DNA of 7,906 nucleotides from the NCBI GenBank assembly GCA_964599655.1, contig CAZRGV010000218.1:1-7906 (forward strand), given 5' to 3'. This DNA is from CAZRGV01 sp964599655. GTDB taxonomy: Bacteria > Planctomycetota > Planctomycetia > Isosphaerales > Isosphaeraceae. A program made the position numbers and the translations under genes. The first letter of the stretch is position 1; each line of letters opens with the position of its first letter. Positions 1 to 5,089 of this stretch are shown one piece after another. A model generated the notes under the pieces. The model did no database searches. It was given only the letters and a program-made list of their open reading frames with translations, and was not told where the DNA came from.

Positions 1-77
1 GACGGGGCTGGGGTCGACACGACCCCAGCCACCCCAACCGGGTGGCACGGGTGGCACCCGACGATGGACAAGCCACC
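1..77 (+). repeat. 77-bp direct repeat, copy 1
   Basis: Positions 1-77 are identical to 261-337, an offset of 260 bp. The copy begins exactly at the window edge, so it may extend further left. It contains an 11-bp-stem hairpin (GGCTGGGGTCG at 6-16 with CGACCCCAGCC at 20-30). Only in this copy is the second, 15-bp inverted repeat complete (41-55 with 72-86, GGTGGCACGGGTGGC and its complement). Confidence 0.95.
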
Positions 78-189
78 CGTGCCACCAGGCCGATCGACGC
101 CTGACGCTGGGCTTCGGAGTGGGGCATGGGATTGACCTCGTCGTATGTGGTGAATTTTCACAGGGATTCGTGAGTTTCGTCGGGGGTGG

Positions 190-212
190 CACTGGTGGCT
201 TGTCCACCAGTG
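190..212 (+). repeat. Core palindromic repeat unit (left)
   Basis: Arms CACTGGTGG (190-198) and CCACCAGTG (204-212) are perfect complements around CTTGT. The exact reverse complement of the whole 23-bp unit occurs at 7808-7830. A 26-bp stretch including it (184-209) recurs at 7881-7906 in the same orientation with one difference. Confidence 0.9.
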
Positions 213-260
213 CTCGCCTACTCATGACCATCGGGAAGCACTGGTGGGCTCGGCCCTTCC

Positions 261-337
261 GACGGGGCTGGGGTCGACACGACCCCAGCCACCCCAACCG
301 GGTGGCACGGGTGGCACCCGACGATGGACAAGCCACC
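261..337 (+). repeat. 77-bp direct repeat, copy 2
   Basis: Perfect copy of 1-77. The hairpin is conserved at 266-276/280-290. After 337 the sequence diverges, so the 15-bp inverted repeat of copy 1 is broken here. Identity over 77 bp suggests recent duplication or gene conversion. Confidence 0.95.
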
Positions 338-493
338 ACCACCCGACCATGGACGAACACTGGTGGGCAAGCCACCAGGGCCACCAGGCCGACGAACCAT
401 CCGAGGAGGACAAGCCACCTGGGCCACCCGATGCGGAACGAGCCAGGGGGGCCACGCGCAATGCGAGGATTGGCTCGATTGCGTTTGCCACGC

Positions 494-523
494 TTGTCAG
501 GACTCGGGCGGATCGGGTATCTT
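494..523 (+). promoter_or_regulatory. Possible sigma70-like promoter for the lysine-rich protein gene
   Basis: TTGTCA (494-499) matches 5 of 6 bases of a -35 box. TATCTT (518-523) matches 4 of 6 of a -10 box, and the spacing is 18 nt. Transcription would begin near 530 and give a leader of about 85 nt before the ATG at 617. It lies outside the repeat cluster. Found by eye only. Confidence 0.4.
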
Positions 524-616
524 GGTCTCCTTGCGCGTGGTCCGGCAGGGGCCAGGGATCATGGCGCGTTCGAAGACGGCTCCCCGAGGAATCCGCCCTT
601 TTTGAGGTGATTCGAG

Positions 617-952
617 ATGGCGTCCGAAGGCAAAGGCAAGGATAAGGACAAGTCGAAGGATACCGACAAGGAGAAGGCGCCCAAGGTGTCCAAGGACGAG
701 GCCAAGGCCGCCAAGGAGCAGCAGAAAGCGGCCGAGGCGGCGGCGCGTCCTCCGGCGGACCCGAGGCTCAAGGTCGTCAAGAAGCTCACCGGGCGGTTCC
801 TTCCCAAGGGGGAACTCCGCAACCGGCACGCGGCCTTGATGGCTCGATGGAATTCGGGCGAGGATCACGGCGGCGTGACGCTCGAAGAGCTGAAGAGCCT
901 GCACGGCGATTGGAAGGCCAGCCGAGCGAAGGTGTCGAAGGCCAAGGCCTGA
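617..952 (+). CDS. Hypothetical lysine-rich small protein
   Basis: A 111-aa protein of unrecognised family. The ATG at 617 has a Shine-Dalgarno-like GAGGTG at 604-609, seven bases upstream, which supports this start. Residues 1-45 are low-complexity, dominated by Lys, Asp, Glu and Ala (for example KGKDKDKSKD), and probably disordered or helical with many positive charges. Residues about 48-105 look like a small folded domain with conserved-looking aromatic and hydrophobic positions (LTGRFLPKGEL, ALMARWNSG, LEELKSLHGDW), and the tail is again Lys/Ala-rich (SKAKA). There is no signal peptide or membrane segment, so it is probably cytoplasmic. The charged tails would suit contact with nucleic acid or ribosomes, but that is only inference. 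It converges on the gene at 1143-2120. Coding status rests on the ribosome binding site, GC-rich third positions and protein-like composition. Confidence 0.75.
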   Translation: MASEGKGKDKDKSKDTDKEKAPKVSKDEAKAAKEQQKAAEAAARPPADPRLKVVKKLTGRFLPKGELRNRHAALMARWNSGEDHGGVTLEELKSLHGDWKASRAKVSKAKA

Positions 953-1002
953 GACGGAATCGCCCGCAACGGCGGTTCGACGTGTGGTCTTCGATCGAGT
1001 GT

Positions 1003-1018
1003 CCAACCCTCGGGTTGG
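1003..1018. terminator. Small hairpin between convergent genes
   Basis: CCAACC (1003-1008) pairs with GGTTGG (1013-1018) around a four-base loop, 51 bases after the stop of the upstream gene. There is no T-tract, so it is a weak terminator candidate for the 617-952 gene. Confidence 0.35.
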
Positions 1019-1046
1019 CGTCGGAACTCCTTGCGGGCGTTGAAGA

Positions 1047-1068
1047 TCGGTGGGCCGTGCCCACCCGA
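1047..1068. terminator. Hairpin, candidate bidirectional terminator
   Basis: GGTGGGC (1049-1055) pairs with GCCCACC (1059-1065) around CGT. The stem can be extended by TCGG/CCGA with a one-base bulge. It lies between two convergent genes (ends at 952 and 1143), where a two-way terminator is expected. There is no T-run on either side. Its GTGGGC/GCCCAC arms resemble the repeat family at the window ends, so it could instead be a lone member of that family. Confidence 0.4.
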
Positions 1069-1142
1069 CACCGGCCAGGGTGCGCGACGGCGTACCGAAC
1101 GGGAGTGGATGGAGCGGTCGACGCGAATCGGCCCCGGTTGGC

Positions 1143-2120
1143 TCAGTGCTGGACTGGGGTTAGTTCGTCTTGTTTGAGGCCGTGGAAGCCGGAGGGGTGG
1201 TCGGCGGGTCCGTGGAAGGCGAGTCCGGACCAGCCCTTGTGGCGGTCGAAGGTGGCTTCCATGTCGTCGAGGTCGTCGAACCAGCCGACGAGGTAGCAGG
1301 CGCCGAAGGTGTCTCCGGGCTTGGTGGGGTGGCCGCCGAGCTCCTCGATCATGCAAACGTAACCTCTTTGATGGCACCAGGCCTGGTAGACGTCGTCGGG
1401 GTTAAGGGTCATGCCGGCGAGCCAGGGGCCCTCGGAGTCTCCGCCGAGGTCGACCTGGTAGGCGCGGATGAACCGATCGGGCCGGGGGGACTTGCCTCGC
1501 TCGTAGAGGAACTTCGCGTCGGGGGGGAAGTCCATGAGGAACTCGGTGGAGGGGAGGATGGTCGGCTCGTTGTAGCTGAGGAAAACGTGTTCGAAGCCCA
1601 TGCCGTGCTGGTGCTTGATGTGACCGGGCATGTCCACGCGGAAGAACAGGGCGGGGGATTCGGAGACGGTGGTCACGCGGTCGGCGCTAAGGAAGAAGCG
1701 TTCGTTTTCGGGGAAGATGAGGGTTTGCTCCCAGACCGAGCCGGCCTTCGCGCGCGGGAGGTAGGCCACGTTCCATTGGAACCACTGCTGGACGGCCACG
1801 AAGCCGTCGCCGGTGATGAGCCGAAAGGGCAGGCGGCGGGCCTGGGTGCAGATCTGGGGGCCTTCGACGTAGCGCTTGGGGATGTTGCCGTGGACGAGGT
1901 TGCCGAACTCGTACTGGCCTTGGAGAACGGGCCCTCGTGGGGCCGGCTCGAGGAGGAAGTCGACGATGCTGAGGCCGAAACCGAGGTCGCGGGCGCCCGT
2001 CTTCTTGTCGAGGAACGAACCGGCGGCCACGCCCGAGACGTAGCCATGAGTGGCGATGCTCGCCTGGATGCGGCGGGTCTCGATGGTGATCTCGTGGGGC
2101 GTCGGGGTGGTCTGGAGCAT
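1143..2120 (-). CDS. Hypothetical protein, 325 aa, beta-rich
   Basis: I do not recognise the family. The frame is open further upstream (to 2354), but that would overlap the ald gene. The ATG at 2118-2120 is preceded eight bases away by GAGGAA (complement of 2129-2134), so I start there, at MLQTTPTPHEITIE. There is no signal peptide or membrane segment, so it is probably cytoplasmic. The protein has alternating hydrophobic/polar stretches typical of beta-sandwiches (SIATHGYVSGVAAGSF near residues 21-36, WFQWNVAYL near 113-121, FFRVDMPG near 159-166). The C-terminal part has WCHQRGYVCMIEELGG (248-263) and YLVGWFDDLDDME (276-288), with Cys249 and Cys256. A mutarotase-like or carbohydrate-binding fold is possible but unproven. 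It is transcribed away from ald, and the two genes share the 2121-2274 control region. Confidence 0.8.
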   Translation of the reverse strand: MLQTTPTPHEITIETRRIQASIATHGYVSGVAAGSFLDKKTGARDLGFGLSIVDFLLEPAPRGPVLQGQYEFGNLVHGNIPKRYVEGPQICTQARRLPFRLITGDGFVAVQQWFQWNVAYLPRAKAGSVWEQTLIFPENERFFLSADRVTTVSESPALFFRVDMPGHIKHQHGMGFEHVFLSYNEPTILPSTEFLMDFPPDAKFLYERGKSPRPDRFIRAYQVDLGGDSEGPWLAGMTLNPDDVYQAWCHQRGYVCMIEELGGHPTKPGDTFGACYLVGWFDDLDDMEATFDRHKGWSGLAFHGPADHPSGFHGLKQDELTPVQH

Positions 2121-2159
2121 CGGTGGGGTTCCTCGGGGAGCCTGGCGATTCCGAGAAAC

Positions 2160-2188
2160 ACGATAACCGGGGCAGGCGTCGTAAGCCA
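2160..2188 (-). promoter_or_regulatory. Possible promoter for the 325-aa protein gene
   Basis: On the minus strand, TATCGT (complement of 2160-2165, 4 of 6 bases of a -10) lies 17 nt downstream of a poor -35 candidate, TGGCTT (complement of 2183-2188). The -35 candidate overlaps one arm of the dyad at 2183-2205. The match is weak. Confidence 0.25.
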
Positions 2189-2205
2189 GAGTCGCGACTC
2201 GGCTT
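2183..2205. promoter_or_regulatory. Dyad-symmetric operator candidate between divergent genes
   Basis: GAGTCG|CGACTC (2189-2200) is a perfect 12-bp palindrome. It is flanked by AAGCC (2183-2187) and GGCTT (2201-2205), so the arms extend to 11 bp each with a single unpaired A at 2188. It overlaps candidate -35 boxes on both strands, the position expected of a repressor or dual regulator of ald and the divergent gene. Alanine dehydrogenase genes are controlled by Lrp/AsnC-type regulators in several bacteria. Whether this is such a site is inference. Confidence 0.5.
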
Positions 2206-2232
2206 GATTCCAGGGGTAGCGTTTGCTCGAAT
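2204..2232 (+). promoter_or_regulatory. Possible ald promoter
   Basis: TTGATT (2204-2209, 4 of 6 of a -35) and TCGAAT (2227-2232, 4 of 6 of a -10) are separated by 17 nt. A start near 2239 would give a leader of about 35 nt to the ATG at 2275. The -35 overlaps the right arm of the dyad at 2183-2205. Confidence 0.35.
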
Positions 2233-2274
2233 GGTGCGCATCCGTGGTTGCCGTCCGCCCGAGGAGCCGCAGCG

Positions 2275-3387
2275 ATGATTGTCGGAGTGCCAAAGGAGAT
2301 CAAGGCGGACGAGTATCGCGTGGCGATGCTGCCGGTGGGGGCCGAGGAGCTCACCAGCGCCGGGCATGAGGTTCTGGTGGAAGCCGGCGCGGGGACCGGA
2401 AGCGGCCTGAGCGACGCCCACTACGAAGCCGCCGGCGCCAAGATCGTGGCCAACGCCGCCGAGATCTGGGACCGGGCCGATCTGGTGGTGAAGGTCAAGG
2501 AGCCGCAGCCCTCGGAATGGCCGCGGCTTCGCAATGGTCAAGTTTTATTCACATATTTTCATTTTGCCGCCGATGAGGCGCTGACGCGCGCGGTGCTTCA
2601 GAGTGGGATCACGGCGATTGCGTATGAGACGATCCGGGACGGGAACGGCCGGCTGCCGCTCTTGACGCCGATGAGCGAGGTCGCGGGTCGGATGAGCATT
2701 CAGGAGGGGGCGAAGTACCTCGAACGGCCGCAGGAGGGGCGAGGGATCTTGCTGGCGGGGGTTCCGGGGGTGGCGCCGGCGGAGGTGGCGATTCTCGGCG
2801 GCGGGGTGGTGGGCTCGAACGCCGCGAGGGTGGCGGCGGGATTGGGGGCGAACGTCCGGATTCTGGACATCAACCTGGACCGGCTCCGCTACCTCGACGA
2901 CATCATGCCGCCGAACGTGACGACGCTGTACTCGGACCGGCACACGATTCTCGAGTCGATCGAGCGGGCCGACCTGGTCATTGGCGCGATCCTGATCACG
3001 GGCGCCAGGGCGCCTCGGCTGGTGCGGCGCGACGATTTGAAGCGGATGAAGCCGGGCGCGGTGATCGTCGACGTGGCGATCGACCAGGGGGGTTGCGTCG
3101 AGACGAGCAAGCCGACCACCCACCACAAGCCGACGTACGTGGTGAACGACGTGGTTCATTACTGCGTCACGAACATGCCGGGGGCGGTCGGCCGGACGAG
3201 CACGTATGCCCTTTGCAACGTCACCTTGCCGTATGTGCTTCAGTTCGCCAATAAAGGGTGGCGCAAGGTGGCGGCCTCGCAACGCGGGGTGGCCGAAGGG
3301 GTGAACATCGACCGTGGACAGGTGATCAACCACGCGGTCGCCGAGACGTTTGGATTGCCGTACGCCCCCCTGGAAACCAGGGAATAA
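2275..3387 (+). CDS. ald: Alanine dehydrogenase
   Basis: This enzyme catalyses reversible NAD-dependent oxidative deamination of L-alanine to pyruvate and ammonia (EC 1.4.1.1). It is cytoplasmic and linked to nitrogen and carbon balance. The protein is 370 aa, the normal family length. Residues known to be catalytic or pyruvate-binding in characterised homologues fall at the same numbers here: Arg15 (EYRVAMLP), Lys75 (VKVKEP), His96 (TYFHFAAD) and Asp270 (VDVAIDQGG). The NAD-binding Rossmann motif GGGVVG is at 175-180, with Asp198 at the end of the next strand (RILDIN). I chose the ATG at 2275 because GAGGAG (2261-2266) lies eight bases upstream and homologues begin MIVGVPKEIK; an in-frame TTG at 2248 has no such support. 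A 6-bp hairpin (CCCTGG/CCAGGG, 3368-3382) abuts the stop codon. Codons around His96 are unusually AT-rich for this gene. Confidence 0.97.
   Translation: MIVGVPKEIKADEYRVAMLPVGAEELTSAGHEVLVEAGAGTGSGLSDAHYEAAGAKIVANAAEIWDRADLVVKVKEPQPSEWPRLRNGQVLFTYFHFAADEALTRAVLQSGITAIAYETIRDGNGRLPLLTPMSEVAGRMSIQEGAKYLERPQEGRGILLAGVPGVAPAEVAILGGGVVGSNAARVAAGLGANVRILDINLDRLRYLDDIMPPNVTTLYSDRHTILESIERADLVIGAILITGARAPRLVRRDDLKRMKPGAVIVDVAIDQGGCVETSKPTTHHKPTYVVNDVVHYCVTNMPGAVGRTSTYALCNVTLPYVLQFANKGWRKVAASQRGVAEGVNIDRGQVINHAVAETFGLPYAPLETRE
3368..3382 (+). terminator. Hairpin at the end of ald
   Basis: CCCTGG (3368-3373) pairs with CCAGGG (3377-3382) around AAA, ending two bases before the TAA at 3385-3387. There is no T-tract, so it may merely slow or partly terminate transcription. 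If read through, ald would be linked to the mtnA pair 126 bases downstream. Confidence 0.25.
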
Positions 3388-3513
3388 GATCGAAGCGCAC
3401 GGAAGAATCGCCGCTGGAACCTTCTTGACTTGAGTCGCTTCTGAATCGTTTTCGAAGGAACATCCGAACGTCCGGTTCCCGAGGCGGAACCATCCCCAAG
3501 GAGTGTCGCGACG

Positions 3514-3789
3514 ATGCACGATGAGCATGAACAGGAACACGAGCACGAACATGGCGCGGAAGAGGCCATGGAGCTCGAATACGAAACGCAGAGCCAGATC
3601 TTCCTTCAGATGCGGCAGCAGAACGTCGACCTGTTGAAGATCGCCGCGGAGGTCGCGGGCTTCTCGGGCAGCCACGCCCCGTTGAAGGGGGACGACCTCC
3701 GGCAGGCCATGGCGCGGATCTGGGAGATCTACTCCGAGTTCTACGAGTGGGTCGATCCGGAGGAGTCGGACGAGGGCGAGGAGGAGTGA
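3514..3789 (+). CDS. Hypothetical His/acidic-rich small protein upstream of mtnA
   Basis: A 91-aa protein of unrecognised family. The ATG at 3514 follows AAGGAG (3498-3503) by ten bases. The N-terminus is strikingly rich in His and Glu (HDEHEQEHEHEHG, residues 2-14, five histidines), which could bind divalent metal. Residues about 22-50 (EYETQSQIFLQMRQQNVDLL onward) are likely helical, followed by SGSHAPLKGDDLRQAMARIW and an aromatic segment (IYSEFYEWV, 72-80). The tail is very acidic (DPEESDEGEEE). It has no signal peptide. Its stop lies one base before the GTG of mtnA, and the mtnA ribosome binding site is inside its last codons, so the two are probably translationally coupled. A role beside MtnA or as a small regulatory partner is inference from position only. 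Confidence 0.82.
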   Translation: MHDEHEQEHEHEHGAEEAMELEYETQSQIFLQMRQQNVDLLKIAAEVAGFSGSHAPLKGDDLRQAMARIWEIYSEFYEWVDPEESDEGEEE

Positions 3790-3790
3790 G

Positions 3791-4882
3791 GTGACGCCGA
3801 GCCCCTCGCCATCGCCGATGGACGACGCGTTGGAGACGGTCGGCTGGGTCGGCGACGCGCGAACCGGCGTCGTCCGGCTGATCGACCAGACCCGATTGCC
3901 GACCGAGTTCGTCCGGATCGACTGCGGAGCGGTTGCCGAGGTCTGGGAGGCGATCAAGTCGCTCCGGGTTCGAGGGGCTCCGGCCATTGGCGTGGCCGCG
4001 GCGTATGGCGCGGTGCTGGGCGCGCGATCGAACGGGCTGGCCGATCCGGAGACGGTGCGACGTTCTCTCGCCGAGGCCAGCGCCCACCTTCGGACGAGCC
4101 GGCCGACGGCGGTCAATCTGTTCTGGGCGCTCGATCGGATGGAGCGCGCGGCGGCGTCGGCGACGGATTTCGACGGCCCGGCGCTGCTCGAACGCCTGCT
4201 GGAGGAAGCGCGCGCCATCGCCGACGAGGACAAGGCGATGTGCCGCTCGATCGGGCGGTTCGGGGCCGAGCTGGTTCGCGAAGGGCAGGGGATCTTGACC
4301 CATTGCAACGCCGGGGGACTGGCCACGGCCGATTACGGCACGGCGCTGGCGGTGCTCTTCTCGGCCCACGAGCAAGGCAAGAACATTCATGTATTTGCCG
4401 ATGAAACCCGGCCGTTGCTTCAGGGGGCTCGGCTGACGGCCTGGGAGCTTCAGCGGCGTGGCGTGCCCGTGACGCTCATCTGCGACAACATGGCCGCGCA
4501 GGTCATGAAGGAGGGCAAGGTCCAGTTGGTGGTCGTCGGCGCCGACCGGATCGCGGCCAACGGCGACACGGCCAACAAGATCGGCACCTACGGCGTGGCC
4601 CTGCTGGCGAAGGCCCACGGCATTCCGTTCTACGTCGCCGCGCCGTCGAGCACCTTCGACCTCTCCCTGGCCGATGGCTCCGCGATCCCCATCGAGGAGC
4701 GCGACCCGAACGAGATCACGCGGGGTTTCGGCCGCGTGACGGCCCCCGAGGGAATCTCGGTCTACAACCCCGCGTTCGACGTGACGCCCGCCTCGCTCAT
4801 CGCCGGCATCATCACCGAGCGCGGCCTGATCCAGCCCGTCAACGAATCCAACGTGCGGGCGTTGATCGCCGAGCCGGCTTGA
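3791..4882 (+). CDS. mtnA: S-methyl-5-thioribose-1-phosphate isomerase
   Basis: Converts the aldose methylthioribose-1-phosphate to the ketose methylthioribulose-1-phosphate (EC 5.3.1.23) in the methionine salvage pathway, which recycles methylthioadenosine from polyamine synthesis. The protein is 363 aa, normal for the family, and related to the eIF2B-alpha-like fold. Diagnostic motifs: RGAPAIGVAAAYG (61-73), ILTHCNAGG (168-176), FADETRPLLQGARLT (202-216), DNMAAQVM (232-239) and GADRIAANGDTANKIGTYG (from 250). The catalytic pair corresponds to Cys172 and Asp252, with the same 80-residue separation as Cys160/Asp240 of the Bacillus enzyme. The GTG at 3791 is chosen because GAGGAG (3781-3786) lies just upstream, though the spacing is short. 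An ATG at 3818 is an alternative without a ribosome binding site. No other methionine-salvage gene is visible in the window. Confidence 0.96.
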   Translation: MTPSPSPSPMDDALETVGWVGDARTGVVRLIDQTRLPTEFVRIDCGAVAEVWEAIKSLRVRGAPAIGVAAAYGAVLGARSNGLADPETVRRSLAEASAHLRTSRPTAVNLFWALDRMERAAASATDFDGPALLERLLEEARAIADEDKAMCRSIGRFGAELVREGQGILTHCNAGGLATADYGTALAVLFSAHEQGKNIHVFADETRPLLQGARLTAWELQRRGVPVTLICDNMAAQVMKEGKVQLVVVGADRIAANGDTANKIGTYGVALLAKAHGIPFYVAAPSSTFDLSLADGSAIPIEERDPNEITRGFGRVTAPEGISVYNPAFDVTPASLIAGIITERGLIQPVNESNVRALIAEPA

Positions 4883-4921
4883 ACCGATCGGGACGCGGTT
4901 GCCGCGGGCGTTTCCCAGTGC

Positions 4922-5011
4922 CCCGGTTCCGCCCGGCACGGGCAAACCCCGCGGCACCGGTGCGACCAATGCGGTCCGGCGGCTCCGGGACGCCGTGTCT
5001 CTGGAACCGGG
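4922..5011 (+). promoter_or_regulatory. Folded intergenic element before the Tat protein gene
   Basis: CCCGGTTCC (4922-4930) and GGAACCGGG (5003-5011) form a 9-bp perfect closing stem. Inside are further stems: GCCCG/CGGGC (4931-4935/4939-4943), a palindrome GCACCGGTGC just after it, and CGGCG/CGCCG near 4980-4995. It could be a multibranched leader RNA of the 5090 gene, a 3' end structure of mtnA, or chance in GC-rich DNA. It matches no riboswitch class I know. Confidence 0.35.
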
Positions 5012-5030
5012 TCGGTTCGAGGGTTATGCT
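5002..5030 (+). promoter_or_regulatory. Weak promoter candidate for the Tat protein gene
   Basis: TGGAAC (5002-5007, 3 of 6 of a -35) and TATGCT (5025-5030, 4 of 6 of a -10) are spaced 17 nt, 60 bases before the ATG at 5090. If real, the folded element at 4922-5011 would not be in the transcript of this gene. A perfect 12-bp palindrome, GAGGAATTCCTC, at 5051-5062 would then lie in the leader. Confidence 0.25.
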
Positions 5031-5089
5031 GGCTCGCGACCGCGATGGACGAGGAATTCCTCCCTTCTCCCGCCGAAAGGACGCCCGCC

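Larger units (their letters stand above)
1..440. repeat. Left cluster of GTGG/CCAC palindromic repeats
   Basis: This is a non-coding block of repeated words (GGTGGCAC, CTGGTGG, CCACCAG, GACAAGCCACC) in both orientations. Visible hairpins: 6-16/20-30 (11-bp stem, loop ACA), 41-55/72-86 (15-bp perfect arms), 190-198/204-212 (CACTGGTGG and CCACCAGTG around CTTGT) and 360-366/372-378 (CTGGTGG and CCACCAG around GCAAG). Open frames cross the block in several phases on both strands, as expected of GC-rich repeats without stops, and none has a ribosome binding site or a recognisable protein pattern. About 87-180 shows no repeat and no gene. The same family returns at 7575-7906. It could be a REP-like dispersed palindrome family; no transposase is present here to confirm that. 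Confidence 0.85.

Noticed and set aside
1..440. CRISPR array
   Set aside because: Repeat units vary in length, orientation and spacing, there are no unique uniform spacers, and no cas gene is present.
119..610. 163-aa open frame through the left repeat cluster
   Set aside because: It runs through GTGG/CCAC repeats that stay open in several frames on both strands. It has no ribosome binding site and no domain, and it ends just before the better-supported gene at 617.
1170..2207. 345-aa plus-strand frame opposite the 325-aa protein
   Set aside because: It is the antisense shadow of a GC-rich gene: composition is dominated by Val, Gly, Ala and Glu. The minus-strand frame has a ribosome binding site and normal protein composition.
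2121..2354. Upstream extension of the 325-aa protein to a start at 2354
   Set aside because: It would overlap the first 80 bases of ald and consume the shared promoter region. The ATG at 2120 has a well-spaced GAGGAA.
3425..3454. Promoter before the mtnA pair (TTGACT at 3425-3430)
   Set aside because: The -35 match is good, but nothing resembling a -10 box lies 16-19 bases downstream. It may still be used by an alternative sigma factor.
2545..4969. Two very long minus-strand frames (593 and 547 aa) opposite ald, the small protein and mtnA
   Set aside because: Arg/Pro/Ala-rich shadows of clearly assigned plus-strand genes; they cross gene boundaries and lack recognisable motifs.
5045..5089. 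Earlier ATG start for the Tat protein
   Set aside because: It has no Shine-Dalgarno sequence and would place 15 extra residues before the twin-arginine signal; the ATG at 5090 has AAGGA at good spacing.
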